A stretch of 64,000 nucleotides of DNA from UTPRO1 sp031400185 (lineage in GTDB: Bacteria; Desulfobacterota; Binatia; UTPRO1). Shown here piece by piece: positions 51,874-61,132 of the stretch (position 1 is its first letter; each line of letters begins with the position of its first letter). The DNA lies in contig JANNPN010000255.1 in the NCBI GenBank assembly GCA_031400185.1, positions 15,985 to 79,984 on the forward strand, in the 5' to 3' direction. The notes under the pieces are model-generated. The model was not told the DNA's origin. It was given only the letters and a program-made list of their open reading frames with translations, and searched no databases. Both the position numbers and the translations under genes were made by a program.

Positions 51874-52761
51874 CTAACGCTCCTCCAGGACCGCAGCGAG
51901 CGTTCGTCGTCCCATCGCCTCCATCAGCGGCACGTCCGCCGACCGCGCGAGGCAGGCGAGGCCGTGGGCGAGGGCGTTCCCGGCGGCGCGGTGCCAGGTG
52001 TCGTCGTCGACGTCGCCGAGCGCCGCGCGGAAGCGAGCGCGGACGGGCGCCGGGAAGAGCATCCACGCGACCGCGAGGTCGGTGGCGGGGTCGCCGGCTG
52101 TTACGTCTCCGAAGTCGACGACGGCCGCGACGGCGCCGGCGCGGACGACGAGGTTCGCGGGGTGGAGGTCGCCGTGGATCCACACCGGCGGACCGTCGTA
52201 CGCGGGGAGCGCGCAGGCCTCGTCCCAGGTGCGGTGCGCGGCGCGCTGATCGACGTCCGATGCGAGGCTTTCGAGGTACGACTGAACCAGGCCGTCGCGC
52301 GCGGAGAGCCGCACGCCGCGAAACGGGTTGGCCGGCGCGTCGGCCGGCGCCGGACGATGCAGTGCCAGGAGAAACGCCGCGAGCAGATCGGCGGCGGCAT
52401 CGAGATCCGCGGGTGCAGTCGCCGCGGCGTTGGCGCCCTCGAACCAGGGGCACACGCTCCACCTCCACCGAAAGCCTTCGGCGGGCGTGCCGACGCGTAG
52501 CGGGACCGGCACCGGCAGCGGCAAGCGCGGCGCGAGCCGCGGTAGCCAGCGTTGCTCGTGCTGGATCAACGTTGCGGCGAGGGCGCGGCGCGGGAGGCGC
52601 ACGACCAGATCCTCGCCAAGGCGCGCGAGCACATTGTCCCACCCATTGGCCACGATGCGGAGCGGCCGCTCCGCCAGATCCGGGTGCTGTCCGCGCAGCA
52701 GCTTCCGGATCAGCTCCTCGTCGACCTTCGCCTCGGCGGCCGGCGCATTCGCGATCGCCAT
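51874..52761 (-). CDS. Phosphotransferase of the APH/choline kinase fold
   Basis: The 295-residue protein has the catalytic loop WIHGDLHPANLVV (HGDLHxxN) and the metal-binding VVDFGDVTAGDPATDLA, with a glycine-rich N-terminal region. These are features of aminoglycoside phosphotransferase-fold kinases. The acceptor could be a small alcohol or an antibiotic; sequence alone does not tell. It is divergent from the methyltransferase gene at 52953. Confidence 0.85.
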   Translation of the reverse strand: MAIANAPAAEAKVDEELIRKLLRGQHPDLAERPLRIVANGWDNVLARLGEDLVVRLPRRALAATLIQHEQRWLPRLAPRLPLPVPVPLRVGTPAEGFRWRWSVCPWFEGANAAATAPADLDAAADLLAAFLLALHRPAPADAPANPFRGVRLSARDGLVQSYLESLASDVDQRAAHRTWDEACALPAYDGPPVWIHGDLHPANLVVRAGAVAAVVDFGDVTAGDPATDLAVAWMLFPAPVRARFRAALGDVDDDTWHRAAGNALAHGLACLARSADVPLMEAMGRRTLAAVLEER

Positions 52762-52952
52762 CCGCTGCGGGATAGCGAGTGCCGGACGCGCATGCCAGAC
52801 GGGTCTCCCGCAGTCTCCCGCACACGCCCCGCATCGGTCATGGCAGCGCGCAGGATTGCGCTGACTCTTCGCCGTAGGTTAGAGCTACGCCGACCGAAGA
52901 CTGGAGGTTGCGTGCCCTTGGACGGGGCCGGGCGTTCGAGGATAGTACCGCG

Positions 52953-53678
52953 GTGCACCCCGATCACCTCCAGGACCTGATTGCGCTGGAAGAGTCGTAC
53001 TGGTGGCACCTCGCCAAGCGCCGGCTCGTCGTCGACCTCCTACGTGAGCTCGCGCCGCCGCCCGGCCGGCTGGTCGAGGGCGGTATCGGTTCGGCGCGCA
53101 ACTTGGTCGAATTCGAGCAGCTCGGCTACCGTGTCATCGGGCTCGACACGCTCGCGCCGGCGGTTGCGTACGCGCGCGGACGTGGTCTCGCCGACGTCCA
53201 CCAGCACGACTTGGCGAAGCCGTGGCCCGTCGACCCACAATCGGTCCGCGTGGTCGTCCTGCTCGACGTCCTCGAACACAGTGAGGATCCGATTGCGGTG
53301 CTGCTGAACGCTCGGGACGTACTCGAGCCCGAGGGCGTCGTGGTCGTGACGGTGCCGGCGTACCCGTCGCTCTACGGGGACTGGGACAAGATGCTGGGGC
53401 ACCAGCGCCGCTACACGCGCGAGGCGTTGCGATCGCAGGCGCGCGCCGCTGAATTGAACGTCCGGCGTGTCACGAGCTGGAACTCGTTCGCGCTTCCGGC
53501 AGCGCTCCCAGTCCGGGTGATCCAGCGTTTCAAGAAAGGGCACGGAGGCAGCGAGTTCCCGCGCGTCTCGCCCTTGCTCAACGGCGTCCTCCTGCGCTGC
53601 GCCGGCGTCGAGCGCTGGTGGCTGAGGCGGGCCGGCGTACCCTTCGGACTTTCGATCGTGGGAGTGCTGACGCGATGA
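52953..53678 (+). CDS. Class I SAM methyltransferase (glycosylation-linked)
   Basis: The 241-residue protein begins HPDHLQDLIALEESYWWHLAKR, a start typical of a methyltransferase family that sits with GT2 enzymes, followed by LVEGGIGSARNLVEFE as motif I and VVLLDVLEHSEDP as motif IV. The GTG at 52953 begins this conserved block, so it is preferred over an upstream start. Its stop overlaps the GT2 ATG by four bases, so it may modify a lipid-linked sugar made by the GT2 enzyme. Confidence 0.85.
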   Translation: MHPDHLQDLIALEESYWWHLAKRRLVVDLLRELAPPPGRLVEGGIGSARNLVEFEQLGYRVIGLDTLAPAVAYARGRGLADVHQHDLAKPWPVDPQSVRVVVLLDVLEHSEDPIAVLLNARDVLEPEGVVVVTVPAYPSLYGDWDKMLGHQRRYTREALRSQARAAELNVRRVTSWNSFALPAALPVRVIQRFKKGHGGSEFPRVSPLLNGVLLRCAGVERWWLRRAGVPFGLSIVGVLTR

Positions 53679-54661
53679 GCGAGCTCCAGCGTCGTGCCGT
53701 ATCGGACCGCACCCTCGTCTCGGTCATTCTGCCGCTGTACAACGAGTCGGCCGTCCTGGTGCGCCTCTTCGACGCCGTGCGCGATGCGCTGGAGTCGACC
53801 CCCTACCGCTTCGAGGCTGTGTTCGTCGACGACGGCTCGACCGACGGGAGCGCTGCCGCGCTCGACGCGCTGGCGGAGCGCGACGGGCGGGTCCGCGTCC
53901 TGCATCTCTCACGCAACTTCGGCCAGCAGGCCGCCGTGCATGCCGGGTTCGTGCACGCGCGCGGCGACGCCGTCATCGTCATGGACTCGGACCTGCAGGA
54001 CGACCCCGCCCACCTGATCGACTTGATCGAGAAGTGGACCGAGGGGTTCGACGTGGTGTACGCGATCCGCGCCGGTCGCAAGGAGCACGCCCTCAAGCGC
54101 GCGGCGTTCTTCGCGTTCTACCGCTTCTTGAACCTGGTCTCGCGGACACCGGTTCCGCAGGATGCGGGGAACTTCGGTCTCGTCGACCGTGAGGTTGCGC
54201 GCCACATCGCGAGCCTGGCGGACCGCGACCGCTACTACCCCGGCCTGCGCAGCTGGGTCGGTTTCCGCCAGACGGGGGTGCCCGTCGAGCGCAATCCGCG
54301 TCACGACGACCACCCGCGCGTCGCGTTCGCCGGGCTCGTGCGTCTCGCGAAGGCGGCGGTGTTCTCGTCCTCGGTGCTGCCCTTGAGCATCTTCTACGTG
54401 ATCGCGGCCGTGTCGTTAGTGATCGGCGCCGGGCTGACGACGTTCGTGCTCTACCACAAGCTGATCACGGGTTACGCCATTCCCGGCTGGGCTTCATACG
54501 TCGTGACCGCGTCGGTCTTCGGCGCGTTCAATGCGCTGGGGGTCGGCATCCTGGGCGAGTACGTGGTGCGCATCTACGACCAGGTGCGCGGCCGGCCGCT
54601 GTTCCTCGTGGCACGACGCGTGGGTTTCGAGGACGCGCCGCGCGCAGGCGAGCCTCACTGA
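53675..54661 (+). CDS. GT2 polyprenyl-phosphate glycosyltransferase (GtrB/DPM1-like)
   Basis: The 328-residue protein has the GT-A motifs LVSVILPLYNES, EAVFVDDGSTDGS and VIVMDSDLQDDP (DxD), and an RNFGQQAAVHAGF segment, then two C-terminal membrane helices (LPLSIFYVIAAVSLVIGAGL and GAFNALGVGILGEYVV). It should move a sugar from a nucleotide donor to polyprenyl phosphate on the inner face of the membrane, for later use by the convergent membrane protein gene. It overlaps that gene by seven bases at its 3' end. Confidence 0.9.
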   Translation: MSELQRRAVSDRTLVSVILPLYNESAVLVRLFDAVRDALESTPYRFEAVFVDDGSTDGSAAALDALAERDGRVRVLHLSRNFGQQAAVHAGFVHARGDAVIVMDSDLQDDPAHLIDLIEKWTEGFDVVYAIRAGRKEHALKRAAFFAFYRFLNLVSRTPVPQDAGNFGLVDREVARHIASLADRDRYYPGLRSWVGFRQTGVPVERNPRHDDHPRVAFAGLVRLAKAAVFSSSVLPLSIFYVIAAVSLVIGAGLTTFVLYHKLITGYAIPGWASYVVTASVFGAFNALGVGILGEYVVRIYDQVRGRPLFLVARRVGFEDAPRAGEPH

Positions 54662-56628
54662 CGCAGGCTCTCCGGGAGACGCGCCCAGAGCGCCCGCGAG
54701 CGCGGGCTCTCGCGCACCGCGCGCACCTCGAGCAGGGTGTCACGGGCCTCGGCCATCCGACCGGTGCGGAGCAGAATGCCCGCGGCGGTCTCGAGATCGA
54801 CGACCGCCAATGGATCGAGCTTGTACGCCGTCCGCAGCGCGCTGAGGGCCCCCTCGACGTTGCCCTCGCGGAAGAGGAAGTTGACGAGCAGCTCCTGGGG
54901 CATCGGCCACGTGGGTCGCTCGTGGACGATGGTGCGCACCACGTTGGCGTCGCGCTGGTCCACGATGCCGCGCTCGACCCGCAGGTACACGTCCATGAGC
55001 GCGCGCCCCACCTCGTCCATGCCGCGCTCCAGGATCACGACCGACTCGTACGCGCGGATCGGATGGAACTCCTGGGTCAGCACGGCGCGCATGTGCTCGG
55101 GAGGGCGGGGCGAGGCGAACCAGGAGCGGGTGGCGATCACGTAGCGCGCGCGGGAGTCGAGAAGTCGTCCCATCTCGCGCTCCTTTTGCGCCTGGGTCAT
55201 TACGGCGTTGCGCGCGCGCGGCCGCTCGCCGACGATGCCCGTCGGGTTGGGACGTTCCAAGAGGAGGTAGTACGAGGACAAGAGCGGCAAGGCGAGGATG
55301 GGCTCGTCGGGCGTCGAGTGAGCGTCGAGGAACTCGCGCACGAGACGCACCTCCTCCGCGCGGTTCCAGGGCAGGTACACGGTGTTGCCGCCGAGAATCG
55401 CCGCAGGCGCCGTGTCTCGCCGCATCCGCCACGCGCCCGTAAACTCATCGCCGGGTAGGATGGTCGGCAGGCCCGAGTTCACGAGCCACACGAGCCAGCC
55501 GCCGGCGAGGACCACAATTCCGGCGACGCCGAAGCTCGCGGGTGCCCACTCCGGCTTGCCGAGCAGGAAGCCGATCGCGCGCGCCACCTCGAGGGCGAGG
55601 TAGGCCGTCAGCAAGTAGAACGGCAGCGCGCTCTGGAGCAGCCGGATCACGAACGGCATCGAGTAGGCCTGAGGCAGGGTGGCCACACCGTAGGCGAGGA
55701 GCGCGCCGGTGAGCACGTTGCGGATCACGATCCCCTCACGGAGCATCCGGACGAGCAGCGCGACGCCGACCCCGGCGTAGACGAACACCGGTGCGATGAG
55801 GATGAACCCTGCCGCGCGTCCCTCGTCCGCGTCCGCGAACGTCGCGGGCGAGAGGAGCCTCTTCAATGGACCGACCCAGTCCGGCATCTGTCCAAAGCCG
55901 GTCGAGAACATCATCTGCCACAGGTCGCCGAGTGCCCCCTGGCTCGCGTAGTAGAGGAGAACCGGAAGGGCGACCGCGCTGGCGGCGGCGAGGGTCACGC
56001 CGATGGTGCGACCGGCAGCGCGCACCGTCGCGCTTCCCCACGCCGCTGCGTCGCCGCCGAAACGGCCGGGGAAGATCGCCGCGAGCACGGCTGCCACGAT
56101 CGCAATGCCGATTTGTGCGACGCCGAGCTCGTGCCGTGTCACCAATGTGAAGCCGCAGACCGCGCCCATCCCCGCGTACCGTCGCGTGCCCGGTCGCTCG
56201 AGTACGCGGGCGAGCGCGAGGAAGAACAGCATGGTGCAGAAGCCGTAGGGCGCCTTGACCCAGGGTCCGGGCGCGAGCACGTACACGAGCGGCGGACACC
56301 ACGCGAGCCAGGTGGGGAGCCAGCGCCGTCCGACGCGATACGCGAGGGCCGCGGTGGCGACGAGTGCGAACACCGACAGCGTTCGCGACAAGAGGAAGGA
56401 CGGGCCGACCAGCGCGAAGGCCCACGCGAGCAGATGGTAGTACAGCGGCGCGTAGTAGGTGAGAACGTCGCGGTACAGCACCTCGCCCGCGAGCATCCGC
56501 ATCGTCGGGTGCACGAGCCAGCCTTCGTTGCCCATCTGCAACCCGTAGGGGCGCAGGGGAAACAACACCGAGATCGAAACCAGGACGAGGACGAGGAGGA
56601 CTGCGCGGTCGCGGGCCTGCTCGCTCAT
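54655..56628 (-). CDS. Large membrane protein, GT39/ArnT-like glycosyltransferase
   Basis: The 657-residue protein has about ten or more membrane helices in its first 400 residues and a soluble C-terminal part with a TPR-like helical end. The first loop has GNEGWLVHPTMRMLAGEVLYRDVLTYYAPLYYHLLAW, which resembles the acceptor/donor loop (with acidic residue and Tyr) of GT39 enzymes such as protein mannosyltransferases and ArnT. The soluble C-terminus is not typical of them. A lipid-linked sugar from the GT2 enzyme next door is the likely donor. Confidence 0.78.
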   Translation of the reverse strand: MSEQARDRAVLLVLVLVSISVLFPLRPYGLQMGNEGWLVHPTMRMLAGEVLYRDVLTYYAPLYYHLLAWAFALVGPSFLLSRTLSVFALVATAALAYRVGRRWLPTWLAWCPPLVYVLAPGPWVKAPYGFCTMLFFLALARVLERPGTRRYAGMGAVCGFTLVTRHELGVAQIGIAIVAAVLAAIFPGRFGGDAAAWGSATVRAAGRTIGVTLAAASAVALPVLLYYASQGALGDLWQMMFSTGFGQMPDWVGPLKRLLSPATFADADEGRAAGFILIAPVFVYAGVGVALLVRMLREGIVIRNVLTGALLAYGVATLPQAYSMPFVIRLLQSALPFYLLTAYLALEVARAIGFLLGKPEWAPASFGVAGIVVLAGGWLVWLVNSGLPTILPGDEFTGAWRMRRDTAPAAILGGNTVYLPWNRAEEVRLVREFLDAHSTPDEPILALPLLSSYYLLLERPNPTGIVGERPRARNAVMTQAQKEREMGRLLDSRARYVIATRSWFASPRPPEHMRAVLTQEFHPIRAYESVVILERGMDEVGRALMDVYLRVERGIVDQRDANVVRTIVHERPTWPMPQELLVNFLFREGNVEGALSALRTAYKLDPLAVVDLETAAGILLRTGRMAEARDTLLEVRAVRESPRSRALWARLPESLRQ

Positions 56629-56804
56629 GAAGCTCCGTCCGCATCACGCGCCCGCATGACGCCGTGTACGCTACGCGTGTCGCGCCCCGCAAGCGGGTCC
56701 TGCGGTTCGCCCGCCGCTACCGCGGCGCATCGTCGCCAGCTCGCGCCCGCGGCTTGCGTCGCGCCCGCGGCTTGGCGTATCCGATGCAGCTCGCGAGCGA
56801 GGAC

Positions 56805-57899
56805 ATGAAATTCGGCCTCTTCTTCGAGATCCCCGTTGCCCGTCCCTGGACCCCGACGAGCGAGCTCGAGGCGTATCGTTCGACGCTCGCGCAGGCGATC
56901 CTCGCCGACGAGGTCGGCTTTCACAGCGTCTGGAGCGTCGAGCATCACTTCCTCGAGGAGTACTCGCACTGCTCGAATCCCGAGATCCTGTACGGCGCGA
57001 TCGCCGCGCGCACCGAGCGCATCCGGATCGGCTACGGCGTGCGCCTCCTGCCGAAGCCGTACAATCATCCGATCCGGACGGCCGAGTCGGTCGCGGTGCT
57101 CGACCTGCTCAGCAACGGCCGCGTCGAGCTCGGCACCGGCCGTTCGTCGACGCGCGCGGAGCTCGAAGGCTTCGCGGTCGACCCGCACGCGACCCGCGCG
57201 CAGTGGTCCGAGGCGCTCCGCCACATCGTCGGCGCCTGGACCGAGGACCTCTACCAGGCGCAAGGCGAGCACTGGCAGATGGGCGCGCCGCGCCGGGTGT
57301 TGCCGCGCCCGCTCCAAAAGCCGCACCCGCCGCTCTGGGGCGCGACCAGCAGCCCGGACGGCCACTACGAGATCGGCAAGCACGGCCTCGGCCTGTGCTC
57401 GTTCACGGTGGGTGTCCCGCCGGAAGACCTGAAGGACCGTTTGGCGCTCTACCGAAACGGCCTCGCCGAATGCGCGACGCCCGTCGGCAAGTTCAAGAAC
57501 GAGCAAGCCGCGACCTTCACCATGGTTCACTGCGCCGACAGCAACGAGGCAGCGTTCGCCGACGCCGCCGAGTCGTTCCCGTGGTACGTGCAGACGGCCG
57601 TCAAGCACATCGCGTCGCTTCCCGACTGGATGTCCGAGCTCGGCAGCTACGGGTACGCCGGGCAGCTCAAGACCGTCGTCGACCTCGGCGGCATGGAGCA
57701 CCTGACCTTCGACTTCCTGAAGGACAGCGGCTCGGCGGTCGTCGGGGATCCTGTGCGCTGCATCGAGATCGCGCGCCGTTACGAGGCGGCCGGCTGCGAC
57801 CTGCTGCTCTGCCTCGTGAACCCCTACAAGATCCCTCACGACAAGGTGATGCGCTCGATTCGTCTCATGGGCGAGCACGTGCTGCCGGCGTTCGCCTGA
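56805..57899 (+). CDS. LLM class flavin-dependent oxidoreductase
   Basis: The 364-residue protein begins MKFGLFFEIPVARPW and continues with the bacterial luciferase-like TIM-barrel motifs GFHSVWSVEHHFLEEYSHCSNP, LLSNGRVELGTGRSSTRAELEGF and KPHPPLWGATSSP. Members use FMN or F420 to oxidise small substrates. Two start candidates exist: ATG 56784 and ATG 56805. The second is chosen because family members begin with this strand and GAGGAC precedes it. PhoD follows 10 bases downstream. Confidence 0.88.
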   Translation: MKFGLFFEIPVARPWTPTSELEAYRSTLAQAILADEVGFHSVWSVEHHFLEEYSHCSNPEILYGAIAARTERIRIGYGVRLLPKPYNHPIRTAESVAVLDLLSNGRVELGTGRSSTRAELEGFAVDPHATRAQWSEALRHIVGAWTEDLYQAQGEHWQMGAPRRVLPRPLQKPHPPLWGATSSPDGHYEIGKHGLGLCSFTVGVPPEDLKDRLALYRNGLAECATPVGKFKNEQAATFTMVHCADSNEAAFADAAESFPWYVQTAVKHIASLPDWMSELGSYGYAGQLKTVVDLGGMEHLTFDFLKDSGSAVVGDPVRCIEIARRYEAAGCDLLLCLVNPYKIPHDKVMRSIRLMGEHVLPAFA

Positions 57900-57909
57900 G
57901 CCGCCGCTC

Positions 57910-59328
57910 GTGACGGCGCGATCGGTACGCGTCGGGGTGCTGCTCGCCGCGCTGTCGGCGTGCACGTCGCCGATCGCGCGTCCGGCGCCGCCGCTCGGCG
58001 TCCCGCATCTCACCCACGGGGTCGCGGTCGGCGAGGTCGGCGCGAGGTCCGCTGTCGTCTGGGGTCGTTGCGATGGCCCGGCGGCGCTGCACGTTGTGCT
58101 CGACGGAGGGGCGACGCCGCGCGCGGTCGCCGTCGGCGCCGCGCACGACTTCACGGGCAAGGTCGTGCTCGACAAGTTGTCGGCAGGCACCGCGTACCGT
58201 TTCCGCGCGTGGTGTGGAGACTCCGCCAACGGAACAGTCGAGGGCGCGTTTCGCACCGCCCCCGACCCGCGCGCATTCGCGCCCGTCCGGATGCTCTGGG
58301 GCGGTGACGTCGGCGGCCAAAACGTCTGCCGCGACGCGGCCGCCGGCTATCCGATCTTCGACCGCATGCTCGCGCGCCGTCCCGACTTCTTCGTGGCCCT
58401 CGGCGACATGGTCTACGCCGACGACGCGTGCCTCGCCGTCGGCCGCTTCGGGAACACGCAGGTGCCGGGGCCACCGCCGGCGCGCGCGACGGTGCCCGCG
58501 TTCTGGGAGCATTGGCGCTACGATCGCGCCGACGCGGCGATGCAGCGCTTCCTCGCTGCGGCGCCGTACTATGCGGTCTGGGACGATCACGAGACCCAGA
58601 ACGACGCCGGGCCGCGCAACCAAACGCTGCCCGACGCCCCCGCTGCGCCGCGCTTGGCGCCCGCCCGTGCGGCCTTCGTCGACTACCAGCCGCTCGTCGA
58701 CGCCGAGCGCCTCTACCGTTCCGCGCGCTGGGGCCGCCATCTCGAAGTGTTTTTCCTCGATACGCGCAGCTACCGCGACGGCAACACGGACCTCGACATC
58801 GGCACCCAGCCGAAGACGATGCTCGGCATGGCGCAGCTGCGCTGGCTCATCGACGGCCTCGTCCGATCGCACGCGACGTGGAAGGTGGTCGTGTCGAGCG
58901 TGCCGTTGTCTATCCCGACCGGAGGCGACGGGTGGGCCGACGGCGGCACGGGCCAGGGCTTCGAGCGCGAGCTGCTCGCGATCCTGAAGCTGCTCCGCAT
59001 GGCGCACGTCCGGAATCTGGTCTGGCTCACCACCGACGTGCACTTCGCGACGGGGTTCCGCTCGACGCCGCTCCCAGGCCTCCGCATGCTCGAGCTCACG
59101 AGCGGCCCGCTGAGCGCCATGTTCTTCCCGCACCGCGACGTCGACCCGACGCTCCGCCCCGAGCGCCTCTATTTCCACGGGCCGTCCGTGCCGGTCACGT
59201 CAGCGGAAGAAGCGCAGCGCTGGTCGAACTTCGGCGAGCTCGACGTCGGCGCCTTCGGTGGGCTGACGGTGCGGATCATCACCGCCGAGAACGCGGTGGT
59301 GTTCGAGCGGGAATTCAGGCCGGAGTGA
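57910..59328 (+). CDS. Alkaline phosphatase D (PhoD)-like exported phosphatase
   Basis: The 472-residue protein starts at a GTG with a lipoprotein-like signal (VLLAALSAC). A fibronectin-like N-terminal domain is followed by the PhoD metallophosphatase region: MLWGGDVGGQNVC, FFVALGDMVYADDAC, YYAVWDDHETQND, VFFLDTRSYRD and LTTDVHFATGF. These supply Fe/Ca ligands. It should release phosphate from esters outside the cytoplasm. Its TGA is in frame with the following DUF4215 frame, without an intervening start. Confidence 0.88.
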   Translation: MTARSVRVGVLLAALSACTSPIARPAPPLGVPHLTHGVAVGEVGARSAVVWGRCDGPAALHVVLDGGATPRAVAVGAAHDFTGKVVLDKLSAGTAYRFRAWCGDSANGTVEGAFRTAPDPRAFAPVRMLWGGDVGGQNVCRDAAAGYPIFDRMLARRPDFFVALGDMVYADDACLAVGRFGNTQVPGPPPARATVPAFWEHWRYDRADAAMQRFLAAAPYYAVWDDHETQNDAGPRNQTLPDAPAAPRLAPARAAFVDYQPLVDAERLYRSARWGRHLEVFFLDTRSYRDGNTDLDIGTQPKTMLGMAQLRWLIDGLVRSHATWKVVVSSVPLSIPTGGDGWADGGTGQGFERELLAILKLLRMAHVRNLVWLTTDVHFATGFRSTPLPGLRMLELTSGPLSAMFFPHRDVDPTLRPERLYFHGPSVPVTSAEEAQRWSNFGELDVGAFGGLTVRIITAENAVVFEREFRPE

Positions 59329-59421
59329 GCGCGCCGTGCCCCTCAGAATCTCCTTGACCGGGCGACCCGGTCGGTTTTAGCGTCCGCGCTCCGTCGCCGT
59401 TCACCACCCTTTCGACGCGAG

Positions 59422-60153
59422 GTGCTTCATGTCCCGTGTGGCACGAGCTGCGCCGACGCGAACGTCTGCACCAACGCCGACCAATGCGTCGCCGGCGAGT
59501 GCATCGGCGACTCGATGGTGTGCGGCGACGGCACGCGCGAGCCGACGTGCAACGAGGAGTGCGACGACGGCAATCAGGATGCAGGCGACGGCTGCTCGCC
59601 GACGTGCCTCGTCGAGCCGGGTCTCGGCTGCACCGTCGGACCGCTCAGCGGCTGCCGCCCGCCGTGGATCCCGCGCAAGGGGTCGATCCAGCTCTCCAAC
59701 AAGAGCGTCGACGGCAAGGACGCGATCAAGTGGAAGTGGTCGAAGGGCGCACGCACCACGCTCGCCGAGTTCGGATCGCCGACGACGAGCACGAGTTATC
59801 AGGTCTGCATCTACGACCGGACCGGCCTCCGCTTCGAGATCACGCACCCCGCCGGCGGCACGTGCGCCGGGAAGCCGTGCTGGAAAGCCAACGGCACGAA
59901 CGGCTTCTCCTACAAGGACAAGGAGCTCACCCCCGACGGCGGGCTCAGCCTGAAGCTCAAGCAGGGCGCGATCGGCAAAGCGCAGATCCAGTTCCAGGGC
60001 CGCGGCGGCGCGCTGGCGATGCCGAGTCTCACGACGATCGTGCAGCCGCTGATCGTGCAGATCCAGAACAGCGACGGGCTCTGCTGGGAGGCGACGTACA
60101 GCGGCCCGGCGACCAAGCAAACGGCGGAGCAATTCAAGGACGTCGCGGACTGA
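59422..60153 (+). CDS. DUF4215 Cys-rich repeat protein, apparently lacking its signal peptide
   Basis: The 243-residue frame starts at a GTG and begins directly in a Cys-rich stretch, then the DUF4215 pattern MVCGDGTREPTCNEECDDGN and GDGCSPTCLVEPGLGC, followed by a beta-rich half of unknown family. DUF4215 proteins are normally exported and start with a signal peptide; here the frame has no start codon between the PhoD stop (59328) and the GTG. The 5' end is probably lost, or an upstream frameshift separates the signal. Because the reading frame is otherwise intact, the gene may be recently damaged. Confidence 0.68.
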   Translation: MLHVPCGTSCADANVCTNADQCVAGECIGDSMVCGDGTREPTCNEECDDGNQDAGDGCSPTCLVEPGLGCTVGPLSGCRPPWIPRKGSIQLSNKSVDGKDAIKWKWSKGARTTLAEFGSPTTSTSYQVCIYDRTGLRFEITHPAGGTCAGKPCWKANGTNGFSYKDKELTPDGGLSLKLKQGAIGKAQIQFQGRGGALAMPSLTTIVQPLIVQIQNSDGLCWEATYSGPATKQTAEQFKDVAD

Positions 60154-60179
60154 GGTCGGGCCCCGGTCGACGATCGCGG

Positions 60180-60247
60180 CCCGTGGGGCAGGTACTGGCC
60201 GGTTTCGGCCAGTACCGTGGGGCAGACTGGTCTTGTCTGCCCACGGG
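60180..60247. repeat. Tandem direct repeat with two hairpins upstream of the SDR gene
   Basis: CCGTGGGGCAG occurs at 60181-60191 and 60215-60225. GGTACTGGCCG (60191-60201) and CGGCCAGTACC (60206-60216) form an 11-bp stem with a 4-base loop. CCCACGGG (60240-60247) can pair with CCCGTGGG (60180-60187), while GTCTGCCCAC (60235-60244) can instead pair with the second repeat. Two exclusive folds are thus possible. It may be a terminator or an RNA switch. Confidence 0.5.
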
Positions 60248-60268
60248 CTCCTGCCCTAGGTTCGGCCC

Positions 60269-61117
60269 ATGGAGAACCTGAGCGGAAGAGTCGCGGTCGT
60301 GACGGGTGGGGCGAGCGGCATCGGCCGCGCGCTCGCGGAGACGTTTGGGCGTGAGGGCATGAAGGTCGTGCTCGCCGACGTCGAGCCCGAGGCGCTGGCG
60401 AAGGCGGCGCGCGAGATCGGGGCGACAGGCGTCGAGGTGCTGGCGGTCGAGACCGACGTCACGAAGCCGGCGGAGGTCGATCGCCTCGCGGAGAAGACGC
60501 TCGCCGCGTTCGGCGGCGTGCACCTCGTCTGCAACAACGCGGGTGTCTTCGCCGGCGGGCTGTGCTGGACGCAGCCCGTCGCCGACTACGAGTGGGTGCT
60601 GGGCGTCAACATGTGGGGCGTGATCCACGGTCTCCGCACGTTCGTTCCGATCATGCTCGAGCGCGGCGACGAGGGGCACATCGTGAACACCGCGTCGATG
60701 GCGGCGCTGACCGCGAACCCGTACGCGGCGGCGTACCACATGAGCAAGCACGCCGTGCTCGCCCTTAGCGAGGTGCTCTACCATGAGCTCCGCGGCACGG
60801 GCGCGCGGATCGGCGTGTCGGCGCTCTGTCCGGAGGCCGTCGCGACCCGCATCGACGACTGCGAGCGCAACCGGCCGACCGCGCTCCGCGGCGCCGCCAC
60901 GCCGCTCCCGCCGGACGTCGAGCTCGTGAACGGCGCCATCAAGGCGGCGGTCGCGGGCGGCATCCCGACCCAGGTGATCGCCGACCGCGTGCTCAGCGCC
61001 GTGAAGGAGGATCGCTTCTACGTCCTCTCCGACGCCGACGCGTGGCGGAAGAGCTGCGCGACCCGTCTCGAGGACATTCGCCTCGTCCGGAATCCCACGT
61101 TCGCGCCGCCCGTGTAG
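60269..61117 (+). CDS. Short-chain dehydrogenase/reductase
   Basis: The 282-residue classical SDR has the NAD(P) motif TGGASGIGRA, NNAG at 89-92, and the catalytic set Ser143, Tyr156 and Lys160 (YHMSK). Asp37 after the second strand (LADVEP) favours NAD. It oxidises or reduces an alcohol or ketone of unknown identity. It precedes the AlkB gene by 15 bases in the same direction, so they may be co-transcribed. Confidence 0.9.
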   Translation: MENLSGRVAVVTGGASGIGRALAETFGREGMKVVLADVEPEALAKAAREIGATGVEVLAVETDVTKPAEVDRLAEKTLAAFGGVHLVCNNAGVFAGGLCWTQPVADYEWVLGVNMWGVIHGLRTFVPIMLERGDEGHIVNTASMAALTANPYAAAYHMSKHAVLALSEVLYHELRGTGARIGVSALCPEAVATRIDDCERNRPTALRGAATPLPPDVELVNGAIKAAVAGGIPTQVIADRVLSAVKEDRFYVLSDADAWRKSCATRLEDIRLVRNPTFAPPV

Positions 61118-61132
61118 CCGGGGAGGCGGGCG

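Noticed and set aside
60180..60247. Possible CRISPR repeat pair
   Set aside because: Only two 11-base copies exist, they overlap hairpins, and there is no spacer regularity or cas gene.
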